This document shows, in pieces, positions 1 through 5,639 of a DNA stretch of 6,927 nt (the first letter of the stretch is position 1; every line of letters begins with the position of its first letter). Source of the DNA: an uncultured Coriobacteriales bacterium. GTDB lineage: Bacteria; Actinomycetota; Coriobacteriia; Coriobacteriales; UMGS124. Below the pieces are notes generated by a model. That model saw only the letters and a program-made list of their open reading frames with translations. It did no database searches and was not told the DNA's origin. The stretch is taken from contig CAKUKJ010000121.1 in NCBI GenBank assembly GCA_934662525.1, forward strand, positions 1 to 6,927. The letters are read 5' to 3'. The translations under genes were made by a program, and so were the position numbers.

Positions 1-98
1 TGAGCGTGTGCCTCCATCTCGGCGAGATTGTCACAGAGGCGACGCGCTGCTTGGCAAGCCTCGCCGACCAAATGCGCGAGGCGGCCAAGGCCGCGTAA
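1..98 (+). CDS. 3' end of an unidentified rightward gene (partial)
   Basis: Reading in the frame of codons 3-5, 6-8 and so on gives 31 residues ending at TAA (96-98), with no stop up to the window edge. The tail is Ala/Glu/Arg-rich and helix-like, with LGEIVTEATRCLASLADQMR near the end. Codon use is GC-rich, as in the neighbouring genes. No family can be named from so short a piece. It converges with the endonuclease gene, and the two stop codons are only 14 bases apart. The case for a real gene rests on the helical, charged C-terminus and on the tight convergent fit. A chance open frame of this length in GC-rich DNA cannot be excluded. Confidence 0.45.
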   Translation, partial: SVCLHLGEIVTEATRCLASLADQMREAAKAA

Positions 99-112
99 GG
101 CTGACCCGGCTT

Positions 113-1243
113 CTACGGATTGCAGTTCTTGCAGGGGACGTAACCCTGGGCGATGAGCTCGTCGCGGGTCTGGTCGGTGTCCATGCGGTTCTTGTCTTTG
201 ATCTTTTGCACGGACGGGCAGCTGGGATAATGGAACTTGCCCGTGTTCGTGTTGACCACGTAGGTCGCAGTTGCGGGCGCGTCGCTCGAGCTGGCGGTGG
301 CCTGGCTGTCTGTTGTTGTGGCGGGATCGGGAACGGGGGCCGTAGCGTCGGTCGCTGCGGTTCCAGCGTCCCCGTCGCCCGCCGCAACCGTCCCGTCGGC
401 CCAGTTGTCGCCGGTTGCGTAGTCGATGACAACGCCGGGCTGGGTGTTGCGCAGGTAGACGTTGAGCGACACGCCTTGTCCGCCGTCCTCCATGGACAAG
501 GCCTCGATTTGCACGCCGCGCGCCACCAGCTCGTCGTTTTCGAAGACCGGGGTCACGCGGTAGAGCACGTGGTTGCCGGTCTGTTCGATATAGTCGAGCA
601 CCATCGCCTCGATGGGTTCCATGACGTCGGCGTTGAAGTGGCGCGTGCCGGTAATGAGGTTCTGCTCGTTGGCGTTTTGGCCCGATAGGCAGTGGGCGAT
701 CAGATGGCTGCGGTTGTAGAGGGAACCCCCGTCGACGAAGTCGTATTCGTTTTGAACCCAGCCGCTCGGGTGCACCTCGCTGATGTCGTCGCGTGCGTCG
801 GTCGGCAGCGTCTCGGGGCCCAGGCATGCGTATGCGGTGCCGCAACGGCCCAGAGAGTCTAGCTGGGAAAACGATTGGAAGGCCTCGGTTGTGGCGTCGT
901 CGGCGGTAAACGAGGGCGTGTCGCCGTCTATCTCGACGTAGTCGCCTGAGTCGGCTGCGGGGTTGGCGGCGACGTAGGCGTCAAGCGCGGCGAGGAAGTC
1001 TGCCCCTGAGACCGTCGACGCCGACGGTAGCGCCTGCGTGCCCGCGCCGCCGGCTTGCGCGGCTGCCTCGGCAGCGCTCCCATCGTCCGCAAACGCCCTG
1101 GCAGGCAAGACAGGCAATGCAAGCACGAGCGTGAAGAGGATTGCCGCGAACAGCGCGGCGGCAAAGGTCTTCGCGGTGCCCGCCACTGAGCTGTCACCCC
1201 TTGCCTGTAGATGCGATTTGCCTTTGAGGTTTTCCATAAGCAT
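113..1243 (-). CDS. secreted DNA/RNA non-specific endonuclease with C-terminal Cys motif
   Basis: This 376-residue protein should degrade DNA and/or RNA outside the cell. An N-terminal export signal is visible: a long basic n-region, a hydrophobic core at about 27-46, and a possible cleavage after ARAFA (about 52). The nuclease domain spans about 80-275. It has the motif NRSHLIAH at 177-184, the counterpart of the DRGH-type motif of beta-beta-alpha-metal nucleases, with His180 the likely general base. NEQNLITGTRHFN (192-204) follows, with Asn residues suited to binding the metal. An Ala/Thr/Asp-rich linker (about 275-327) leads to a C-terminal module with HYPSC (338-342) and CKNC (371-374), possibly a zinc site. 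The ATG at 1243 is chosen because AAGGA (1252-1256) lies 8 bases upstream; an ATG two codons later is spaced less well. The gene lies 134 bases downstream of the LuxR gene on the same strand, and no clear promoter or terminator is seen between them. Possible roles are nutrient scavenging, biofilm turnover or DNA processing. Confidence 0.9.
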   Translation of the reverse strand: MLMENLKGKSHLQARGDSSVAGTAKTFAAALFAAILFTLVLALPVLPARAFADDGSAAEAAAQAGGAGTQALPSASTVSGADFLAALDAYVAANPAADSGDYVEIDGDTPSFTADDATTEAFQSFSQLDSLGRCGTAYACLGPETLPTDARDDISEVHPSGWVQNEYDFVDGGSLYNRSHLIAHCLSGQNANEQNLITGTRHFNADVMEPIEAMVLDYIEQTGNHVLYRVTPVFENDELVARGVQIEALSMEDGGQGVSLNVYLRNTQPGVVIDYATGDNWADGTVAAGDGDAGTAATDATAPVPDPATTTDSQATASSSDAPATATYVVNTNTGKFHYPSCPSVQKIKDKNRMDTDQTRDELIAQGYVPCKNCNP

Positions 1244-1377
1244 GCGCGATGTCCTTGCCTTGCGGTGTTGTTCGGCAACTACCTTAGCACGGACAACCCC
1301 ATGGCCGCTCGTTTTTTGCGAAGTCTTCTTTTGCGTGGCCCGCGCCTGTATTGACTGGACGTATACGGGCGGTGGTG

Positions 1378-2760
1378 CTAAACCCCCAGCATCGCTTGCA
1401 GTTCGTCGCGGGTGTGTACGCCGAGCTTGGTATAGAGCCTGCGGGAATGGCCGCGCACGGTGTTTTCGGAGATGAAAAGCGTTTCGGCTATGTAGTTCTT
1501 GCTGCGGCCCTTTGCCAGCAGTTTGAGCACGTCCACCTCGCGGTCTGTAAGGCCATATTGCGTCGCCAACTGCTCGCAGCGCTCGTCTATGCTCGCGAAT
1601 TCCTCAGGGTCGACCTTCGTACGTAGGTCTGCAAAGACGCGCTGCACGTCGGGGTCGCGCGTTTCCAGGCAGAATGCCATGACGACGCCCGTCGCCCAAA
1701 GCAGCTCCACGCCCAGCTCGGGGGTCATCGCGCCCATCCCGCTCAGCCGCACGAGAAACAGGCCGATATAGTTTGCGCCCACGTAAAGGCTCCATCCCAG
1801 GCCAAATACCAGGTAGGGATGGCAGTCGCTGTGATGGGCAACGTCTGCGAGCACGAGCCACAGCAGCATGACGATGAGGCTGGTGGCCACCCCGTCGCAT
1901 AGGCGTGACAGAAGCGACGCTCCCATGAGGCAATCGGCGGCGATGGCGCTTGCCAGGAAAAGGAACACGAAACGCCAGAGCTGCGGGAAGTCAAGGGCGC
2001 GGTTTGCCGCGAACACCCAGGCCAAGGCAGCCAGGGCGAACGTGATTTCGACGAAGTGGCCAAGCAGCCGCCCCGCTATCACGTACCCCTCGGCGGAGGC
2101 GGTGAGCGAGGTTATCTGACGTGCCAGGCAAAACGCGAACACGCACAGAGCCACGCGCCATAGGGACGCCAGCGCCCCCTTGCCGCTGTACAGAATCTCG
2201 CCACGGCGTTCCTCTGATTGAGGCCGATGCAGCGCCCCGCACATGCGCAGGGAAACAAGCGAGACGACGGGCAATGCGCAGGCAACGAGGAACCCACACC
2301 AGGCGGGCGCGGCGTCAAGGCCGATTTTGATGGTCGAGCCTATTACGTATGAGCCGAAGAGGCACGCCACTGCGTCTCGGATGCCCATGTCGGCATATAG
2401 TGCCGACCAGCGCAGGTAGCCCCAGCCCATGCAGATGCCTGCAAGGGCGATGTTTATGACCGACCACCATGTATTTGCGATGTTCGGGGTATCGAGCGCA
2501 AAGACGGCGGTCATTCCCGTGGGTGCGGACGCGACAACGCCCAAGGCAAGCACCGAAGCCGTGCATACGCACATAAGCGCGGTCATGGGGACGTCGAGGC
2601 GACCGATCTTTGCAAGCTCGGCGTCACCTCTCCGTTTATGGAACACCCATGCCACCGCAAGCAGAACGAAAGTCATGGCGCCATAGATCCCCGCCCACGC
2701 GGGCGTGGCGTTGGAAGACCTCAACGTTGTGGTGTTGAACCAGTAGATCCACACGTGCAT
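1378..2760 (-). CDS. membrane-bound LuxR-family transcriptional regulator
   Basis: This 460-residue frame encodes a polytopic membrane protein with a cytoplasmic DNA-binding tail. Eleven hydrophobic spans are visible, at about 22-41, 57-78, 96-118, 127-148, 153-174, 196-217, 228-252, 261-285, 289-308, 314-338 and 347-365. A linker (366-402) leads to a LuxR/GerE helix-turn-helix (403-460) containing LTDREVDVLKLLAKGRSKNY and the recognition-helix region ISENTVRGHSRRLYTKLGV. Regulators of this build are abundant in Coriobacteriia and usually have twelve spans. They often sit beside flavin reductases and are thought to sense small molecules through the membrane part. This gene is divergent from the FAD oxidoreductase, which it probably controls (inference). 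The ATG at 2760 has no recognisable ribosome binding site, and an in-frame TGA lies two codons before it. A missing first span may be encoded by the adjoining short frame at 2764-2892, so the gene is either translated by coupling or damaged at its 5' end. Confidence 0.88.
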   Translation of the reverse strand: MHVWIYWFNTTTLRSSNATPAWAGIYGAMTFVLLAVAWVFHKRRGDAELAKIGRLDVPMTALMCVCTASVLALGVVASAPTGMTAVFALDTPNIANTWWSVINIALAGICMGWGYLRWSALYADMGIRDAVACLFGSYVIGSTIKIGLDAAPAWCGFLVACALPVVSLVSLRMCGALHRPQSEERRGEILYSGKGALASLWRVALCVFAFCLARQITSLTASAEGYVIAGRLLGHFVEITFALAALAWVFAANRALDFPQLWRFVFLFLASAIAADCLMGASLLSRLCDGVATSLIVMLLWLVLADVAHHSDCHPYLVFGLGWSLYVGANYIGLFLVRLSGMGAMTPELGVELLWATGVVMAFCLETRDPDVQRVFADLRTKVDPEEFASIDERCEQLATQYGLTDREVDVLKLLAKGRSKNYIAETLFISENTVRGHSRRLYTKLGVHTRDELQAMLGV

Positions 2761-2763
2761 GGT

Positions 2764-2892
2764 TCAAAGGCTGAAGAGGGGCCAAGACGTGCGGATGGGC
2801 AGCACGAAGACACTGGGATTGGCAAGATGAGAGCACAAGGAGGTGCCGCGCACCTTGCTGCTGATGTCTTGCGCGGTGTTTGCGTTGCTCAC
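2764..2892 (-). CDS. short upstream frame: coupled leader or interrupted N-terminus of the LuxR gene
   Basis: GTG at 2890-2892 is preceded by GAGGAG (2901-2906) with a spacing of 8 bases, the best ribosome binding site near the regulator. It opens a 42-residue frame ending at TGA (2764-2766). The TGA is followed by three bases and then the regulator's ATG in the same frame. About four fifths of the codons end in G or C, as in the real genes here. The last residues (PSVFVLPIRTSWPLFSL), joined across the stop to MHVWIYWF, would make one hydrophobic segment. That would give the regulator a twelfth span and a total of about 503 residues. The TGA would then be a one-base change from, for example, TGG (Trp). 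The alternative is a genuine leader peptide whose translation is coupled to the regulator by the TGA-ACC-ATG junction. The sequence alone does not decide between these. Confidence 0.5.
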   Translation of the reverse strand: MSNANTAQDISSKVRGTSLCSHLANPSVFVLPIRTSWPLFSL

Positions 2893-2900
2893 GGCTCGTG

Positions 2901-2906
2901 CTCCTC
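2901..2906 (-). promoter_or_regulatory. strong Shine-Dalgarno GAGGAG for the GTG start at 2892
   Basis: GAGGAG on the minus strand lies 8 bases before the GTG. It matters because it argues that translation of the regulator region begins here and not at the ATG of 2760, which has no such site. Confidence 0.6.
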
Positions 2907-3036
2907 GATGCTTCGGCCTTGCACTCGTGTGCTACGGTCCATGCTTTGCCCTATGGTCAGGCTGGGCGGAAGTGTACCCAACTATCATGGTTACTGGTGC
3001 GCTAGCTCCTTTCAGTATCCATTACTTCCTGAAATC

Positions 3037-3061
3037 AGATAGGCACGAATCGTGTCTATCT
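3037..3061. promoter_or_regulatory. 25-bp near-perfect dyad, candidate operator
   Basis: The left arm AGATAGGCACGA and right arm TCGTGTCTATCT flank a single central A (3049). Eleven of the twelve position pairs are complementary; the exception is G3043 against T3055. It lies between the divergent regulator and oxidoreductase genes, about 145 bases from the GTG at 2892 and 181 bases from the ATG at 3243. That is the expected place and size for a dimeric LuxR-type binding site. It has no following T-run, and the one-base centre disfavours a terminator. That the neighbouring LuxR protein binds it is inferred. Confidence 0.55.
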
Positions 3062-3230
3062 TTCAAACGTGCTGGTAGGTTGCGGTATTTGCAATCAGCA
3101 CGCAACGGGCCTGCCGTATGGGGCGCATGTTGGCCATGATAGGGGCCGTTCGACCGGAAACCGGTGCCCGGCATTCCGGAGAAGACAAGCGTCGGGGGTC
3201 GCCGTTCGCGTCGGCTCTCCAAGACAGGTA

Positions 3231-3236
3231 AAGGGG
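3231..3236 (+). promoter_or_regulatory. Shine-Dalgarno AAGGGG that fixes the oxidoreductase start
   Basis: AAGGGG lies 6 bases before the ATG at 3243. It picks this start over the in-frame ATG at 3069, whose extra 58 residues are not protein-like and would bury the Tat signal. Confidence 0.7.
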
Positions 3237-3242
3237 ATTCAT

Positions 3243-4931
3243 ATGAGCACGAACACCATCGCATCGCGCCGTCAGTTCCTCACGGGTGCCGCAGCTGTCG
3301 GTGCTGTTGCAGCCGGTATGGGCGCAGCGGCCGCCTTGGCCGACGAGGCCGGTACTGCCGGGACCGACCCCAACGGCCTGCCTGAGTCCTGGGACGTTGA
3401 GACCGACGTCGTCGTCATGGGCTATGGGTATGCGGGCCAGGCCTCGGCCATCTCGGCGGCTGTCGAGGGGTCGAAGGTTCAGGTTTTCGAGAAGGCTCCC
3501 GAGGAGTATGCTGGTGGCAACAGCTCGGTGTGCTGCGGCTACTTCAACATCGTGACGGGAGAGGGCGCGTTCGACTATTGGAAGGCCCTGGCCGACGGCG
3601 GCGCGTCCGACGAGGAGTGTCAGGCCGTGGCCGAGGCCACCGAGCTTATGCCCGAGTGGTTCAACGAGAACATCATCTCGGCCGACATCACCGAGAACGA
3701 CGCCGACCGCACCTCCAAGACGTTCAACGGTGTGGAGTACCCCAATTCCAACAAGTACTCCATGATGATCAACTTCGACGAGGCGTTCGACGGTCAAGGT
3801 GGCGGCCAGCGCACCTGGAACAACATCGACGCCGTCATCAAGGATCGCTACGCCGACTCCATCACACTCAACTACGACTCCGAGGTAACGCGCCTCATTC
3901 AGGACCCTGCCACCAAGGAGGTCTTCGGCGTGCGCGTCCAGCAGGGGGACAAGGAGATCTGCGTCAAGGCGGCCAAGGGCGTCATCATGGCTTGCGGCGG
4001 CTTCGAGGCCAACTACGAGATGGTCAAGGACTTCGTGATGCCTGGCTTCGACCAGTTCCACATCGGCAGCCCCTATAACACGGGCGACGGCATTCGCATC
4101 CTCATGGAGGCCGGTGTGAAGCTGCGCCACATGGCTGCCACCGAGTACGGCGCTATCTGCCACTACGACCTGTCGCAGGAGAACCATCAGGCCGTGTGCA
4201 CCTACAACTCAGGCGATATGACCCACACGGTTCTTGTCAACAAGCACGGCAAGCGTTTTATTGCCGAGAACAGCGGCATGGGTTGGCCCGCTCACGACAA
4301 GCGCTACCCCTACCCCTGCTTCAACCAGGCGAAGCCCGACCTTGAGAAGGCGAACTACCCCTTCTGGATGGTCTTCGACGAGACGCGCCGCACTGCGGGC
4401 ACCATCTTCGGCTGGTCCAACACGGCAGCCAACGAGGGTTGGATGTCTGTCCACGGCCCCGTGCAGTGGAGCGATGACTGCGCGCCCGAAATTGAGGGCG
4501 GCTACGTGCTCAAGGCCGACTCCATCGAGGAGCTCGGCAGCCTCATGGGCTACGAGGGAGACGACCTGACCGCCTTCGTTGACGAGATCGACGCCTTCAA
4601 CGAGAACGGCGCCAACGGTGAGGATCCTGAGTTCGGCCGCAGCCTTTCTGAGAGCGACCAGAAGAACGGCGTCACCCTCGGCGTCACCGATGGCCCCTTC
4701 TACGCCATCAAGTGCGGCCTGTGCTATCTCAACACGAACGGCGGCGGTGCTCGTACCACCGACTACCAGCTCGTGGATTGGAACGACCAGCCCGTGGCGC
4801 GCCTCTACGGCGCCGGCGAGTTCGGCTCGATCTTCTACCACTATTATTCGGGCGGCGGCAACATCTGCGAGTGCTTCACGAGCGGCATGAAGTGCGGCCA
4901 GAACGTGAGCGCCCTGGAGTCCTGGGCGTAA
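3243..4931 (+). CDS. Tat-exported FAD-dependent oxidoreductase (flavocytochrome c/fumarate reductase-like)
   Basis: This 562-residue flavoenzyme probably passes electrons to an organic acceptor outside the membrane; the substrate is unknown. The N-terminus is a twin-arginine signal: SRRQFLTG (8-15), a hydrophobic core, and cleavage likely after ALA (33). The FAD domain begins with DVVVMGYGYAG (55-65, GxGxxG), the ribose-binding Glu is E83, and AGGNSS is at 90-95. The fold continues with GVIMACGGFE (246-255), NTGDGI (279-284) and the C-terminal FAD-closing segment LYGAGEFGS (521-529) to SGGGN (536-540). Aligned by eye with Shewanella FccA, the catalytic Arg402, His504 and Arg544 positions are replaced (AENSGM, LCYLNTNGG, YYSGGGN), so fumarate is an unlikely substrate. 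No CxxCH heme site or FMN-binding domain is present, so another protein must supply the electrons. It has 14 cysteines, including CGLC (491-494). The divergent LuxR gene is the probable regulator. Annotation as a 'fumarate reductase' would overstate what is seen. Confidence 0.93.
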   Translation: MSTNTIASRRQFLTGAAAVGAVAAGMGAAAALADEAGTAGTDPNGLPESWDVETDVVVMGYGYAGQASAISAAVEGSKVQVFEKAPEEYAGGNSSVCCGYFNIVTGEGAFDYWKALADGGASDEECQAVAEATELMPEWFNENIISADITENDADRTSKTFNGVEYPNSNKYSMMINFDEAFDGQGGGQRTWNNIDAVIKDRYADSITLNYDSEVTRLIQDPATKEVFGVRVQQGDKEICVKAAKGVIMACGGFEANYEMVKDFVMPGFDQFHIGSPYNTGDGIRILMEAGVKLRHMAATEYGAICHYDLSQENHQAVCTYNSGDMTHTVLVNKHGKRFIAENSGMGWPAHDKRYPYPCFNQAKPDLEKANYPFWMVFDETRRTAGTIFGWSNTAANEGWMSVHGPVQWSDDCAPEIEGGYVLKADSIEELGSLMGYEGDDLTAFVDEIDAFNENGANGEDPEFGRSLSESDQKNGVTLGVTDGPFYAIKCGLCYLNTNGGGARTTDYQLVDWNDQPVARLYGAGEFGSIFYHYYSGGGNICECFTSGMKCGQNVSALESWA

Positions 4932-4968
4932 GCGCTGGTGACCTGATTCGCCGAACTTGGGCAAGATG

Positions 4969-5029
4969 CCTGCTTGGATGCGTCCAAGCAGGATAGGCCC
5001 CTATCCTGCCAACTGCGGGATGGGGGCCT
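4969..5029 (+). terminator. overlapping strong hairpins after the oxidoreductase gene
   Basis: Three dyads overlap. A: CCTGCTTGGA (4969-4978) and TCCAAGCAGG (4983-4992), a perfect 10-bp stem with a 4-base loop. B: GCAGGATAGG (4988-4997) and CCTATCCTGC (5000-5009), perfect. C: 4995-5009 pairs with 5015-5029 over 15 bp with two G-U pairs and loop CAACT. A and C can form together, while B excludes both. The cluster starts 37 bases after the TAA and faces the convergent ATPase remnant, so a transcript end serving either strand is likely. No U-tract follows, so this would be a non-canonical, GC-rich type of terminator or an mRNA 3'-stabilising structure. Confidence 0.5.
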
Positions 5030-5058
5030 TGTGCGTTGGGCAAACTGAGCGATTGCCT

Positions 5059-5532
5059 CTAATCCAGCAGCCATTGCCAGGTCGGCACGATGTGCACGGT
5101 GCCGGAGGGAACCGCGACGGTCTCCTCGCTGTCCATCGTAACGATGGTTGACTCGGCGATTCTGTATTCTGCCATGCCGACCTTAAGGGCTGAGAGTTCT
5201 CATGTGCGGGTTTTCGGGTCGTCGAGGCTCACGCTGAACTGGATGAGCTGGTAGACGTCGCCGAGCAGTGCATCGCCTGTGACGAAGTCGATCTCGTGGG
5301 ACTCGGTATCGTGCTCAAATGTCAGCCTTGCAAGGCGGCCCGCTCGCACCGATGGCGTTGTCCTGCGGAGCTTGTTGAAGACGGTCGTTTCCAAGCGCTG
5401 GCCTGTTTCCTGGGCGGATGCCCGGGTGAACGTGCAGAACATGCCCGGGTCGATTGCGTATACCTTTGAGCTCGAGCGTGCGTTGTCGGCAAGCGAACGT
5501 GACAGATCGGGCAGAGAAAACAGCAGGTAAGT
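5059..5532 (-). pseudogene. remnant of an AAA/DUF4143-family ATPase (C-terminal part)
   Basis: One minus-strand frame runs from 5532 to TAG at 5059-5061, broken by a TGA at 5200-5202. It matches by eye the C-terminal DUF4143 region of the ATP-binding proteins that carry an N-terminal AAA domain. In order come YLLFSLPDLSRS, KVYAIDPGM, GQRLETTVFNKLRR (family: LEN.VF..LRR), HEIDFV, YQLIQFSVSLDDPKTRT, the stop, then ELSALK and a tail ending PTWQWLLD. The TGA stands where a charged residue (family TREREL) is expected, so a CGA-to-TGA change is the simple explanation. The AAA domain with its Walker motifs, usually some 200-250 residues, is absent. The frame closes upstream at a TAG (5533-5535) next to promoter-like repeats. 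The longest stop-free piece with an ATG (5442 to 5200) would give 80 residues, and I see no ribosome binding site for it. It is most likely a dead gene. Confidence 0.75.
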
Positions 5533-5560
5533 CTATAAATCTTGCAGTTCTATCTTGCAA
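5532..5560 (-). promoter_or_regulatory. sigma-70-like promoter facing the ATPase remnant
   Basis: On the minus strand, TTGCAA (5560-5555) and TATAGA (5537-5532) are separated by exactly 17 bases, each matching four of six consensus positions. The -35 box lies inside a perfect 12-bp palindrome (ATCTTGCAAGAT, 5552-5563), which suggests repressor control. Transcription would start almost at the truncated end of the ATPase remnant. This is consistent with a deletion that joined the original promoter to the gene's 3' part. Confidence 0.4.
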
Positions 5561-5596
5561 GATTTCAAGAATCTTGCAAAGTCACTTGGCAAGATT
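5539..5596. repeat. cluster of ATCTTGCAA repeats and palindromes
   Basis: Copies of the core ATCTTGCA begin at 5539, 5552 and 5571, and an inverted copy (CTTGGCAAGATT) spans 5585-5596. The middle copy forms the perfect palindrome ATCTTGCAAGAT (5552-5563). The last two form an inverted pair, AATCTTGCAAAG-TCA-CTTGGCAAGATT, with 11 of 12 positions paired. The stretch is AT-richer than its surroundings and has no coding frame. It reads as a multi-site operator for a DNA-binding protein, possibly the original control region of the decayed ATPase gene. Confidence 0.55.
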
Positions 5597-5639
5597 CATG
5601 CCCCACATGTCGCTGGCTGGCACCGGGCAACTGCCTTGC

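Larger units (their letters stand above)
2893..3242. other. divergent control region between regulator and oxidoreductase
   Basis: No gene is supported in these 350 bases. The stretch is visibly less GC-rich around 2940-3100 than the flanking genes, as expected for a promoter region. It holds a 25-bp dyad (3037-3061), a perfect ACCGG-AAA-CCGGT stem (3153-3165) followed by two more CCGG boxes, and the oxidoreductase ribosome binding site. I see no clear sigma-70 promoter for the rightward gene. On the minus strand, TTGAAA (3061-3066) could be a -35 box with a poor TATCTG about 19 bases further on, which would place the dyad inside that promoter. Confidence 0.6.

Noticed and set aside
58..94. 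Small inverted repeats (GCCTCGC/GCGAGGC and GCGGCC-AA-GGCCGC) near the left convergent stop codons
   Set aside because: They lie inside the putative coding end, are short, and have no T-run. GC-rich Ala codons explain them as well as a terminator would.
8..688. Rightward open frame of 226 codons at the left end
   Set aside because: It is the complement of the endonuclease gene, which has a catalytic motif, an export signal and a ribosome binding site.
1244..1377. Promoter or terminator between the regulator and the endonuclease
   Set aside because: Only a weak TAAGGT with no matching -35 box and a few short palindromes (CGTATACG, GAAGTCTTC) are visible; none is convincing.
2843..3139. Rightward hydrophobic frame of 98 codons with AAGGAGG at its start
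   Set aside because: The ribosome-binding-like AAGGAG abuts the GTG with no spacing; only a TTG 11 bases on would fit. The frame overlaps the better-supported minus-strand frame 2764-2892 and runs through the dyad at 3037-3061. It has no family resemblance I recognise. Still worth a quick translated search.
3069..3242. 58-residue upstream extension of the FAD oxidoreductase from the ATG at 3069
   Set aside because: It has no ribosome binding site, is not protein-like, and would move the Tat signal inside the protein. AAGGGG before 3243 marks the real start.
3063..4187. Leftward open frame of 374 codons
   Set aside because: It is antisense to the FAD oxidoreductase and has the Val/Leu/Asp-rich composition typical of a mirror frame. 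The flavoenzyme has clear motifs throughout.
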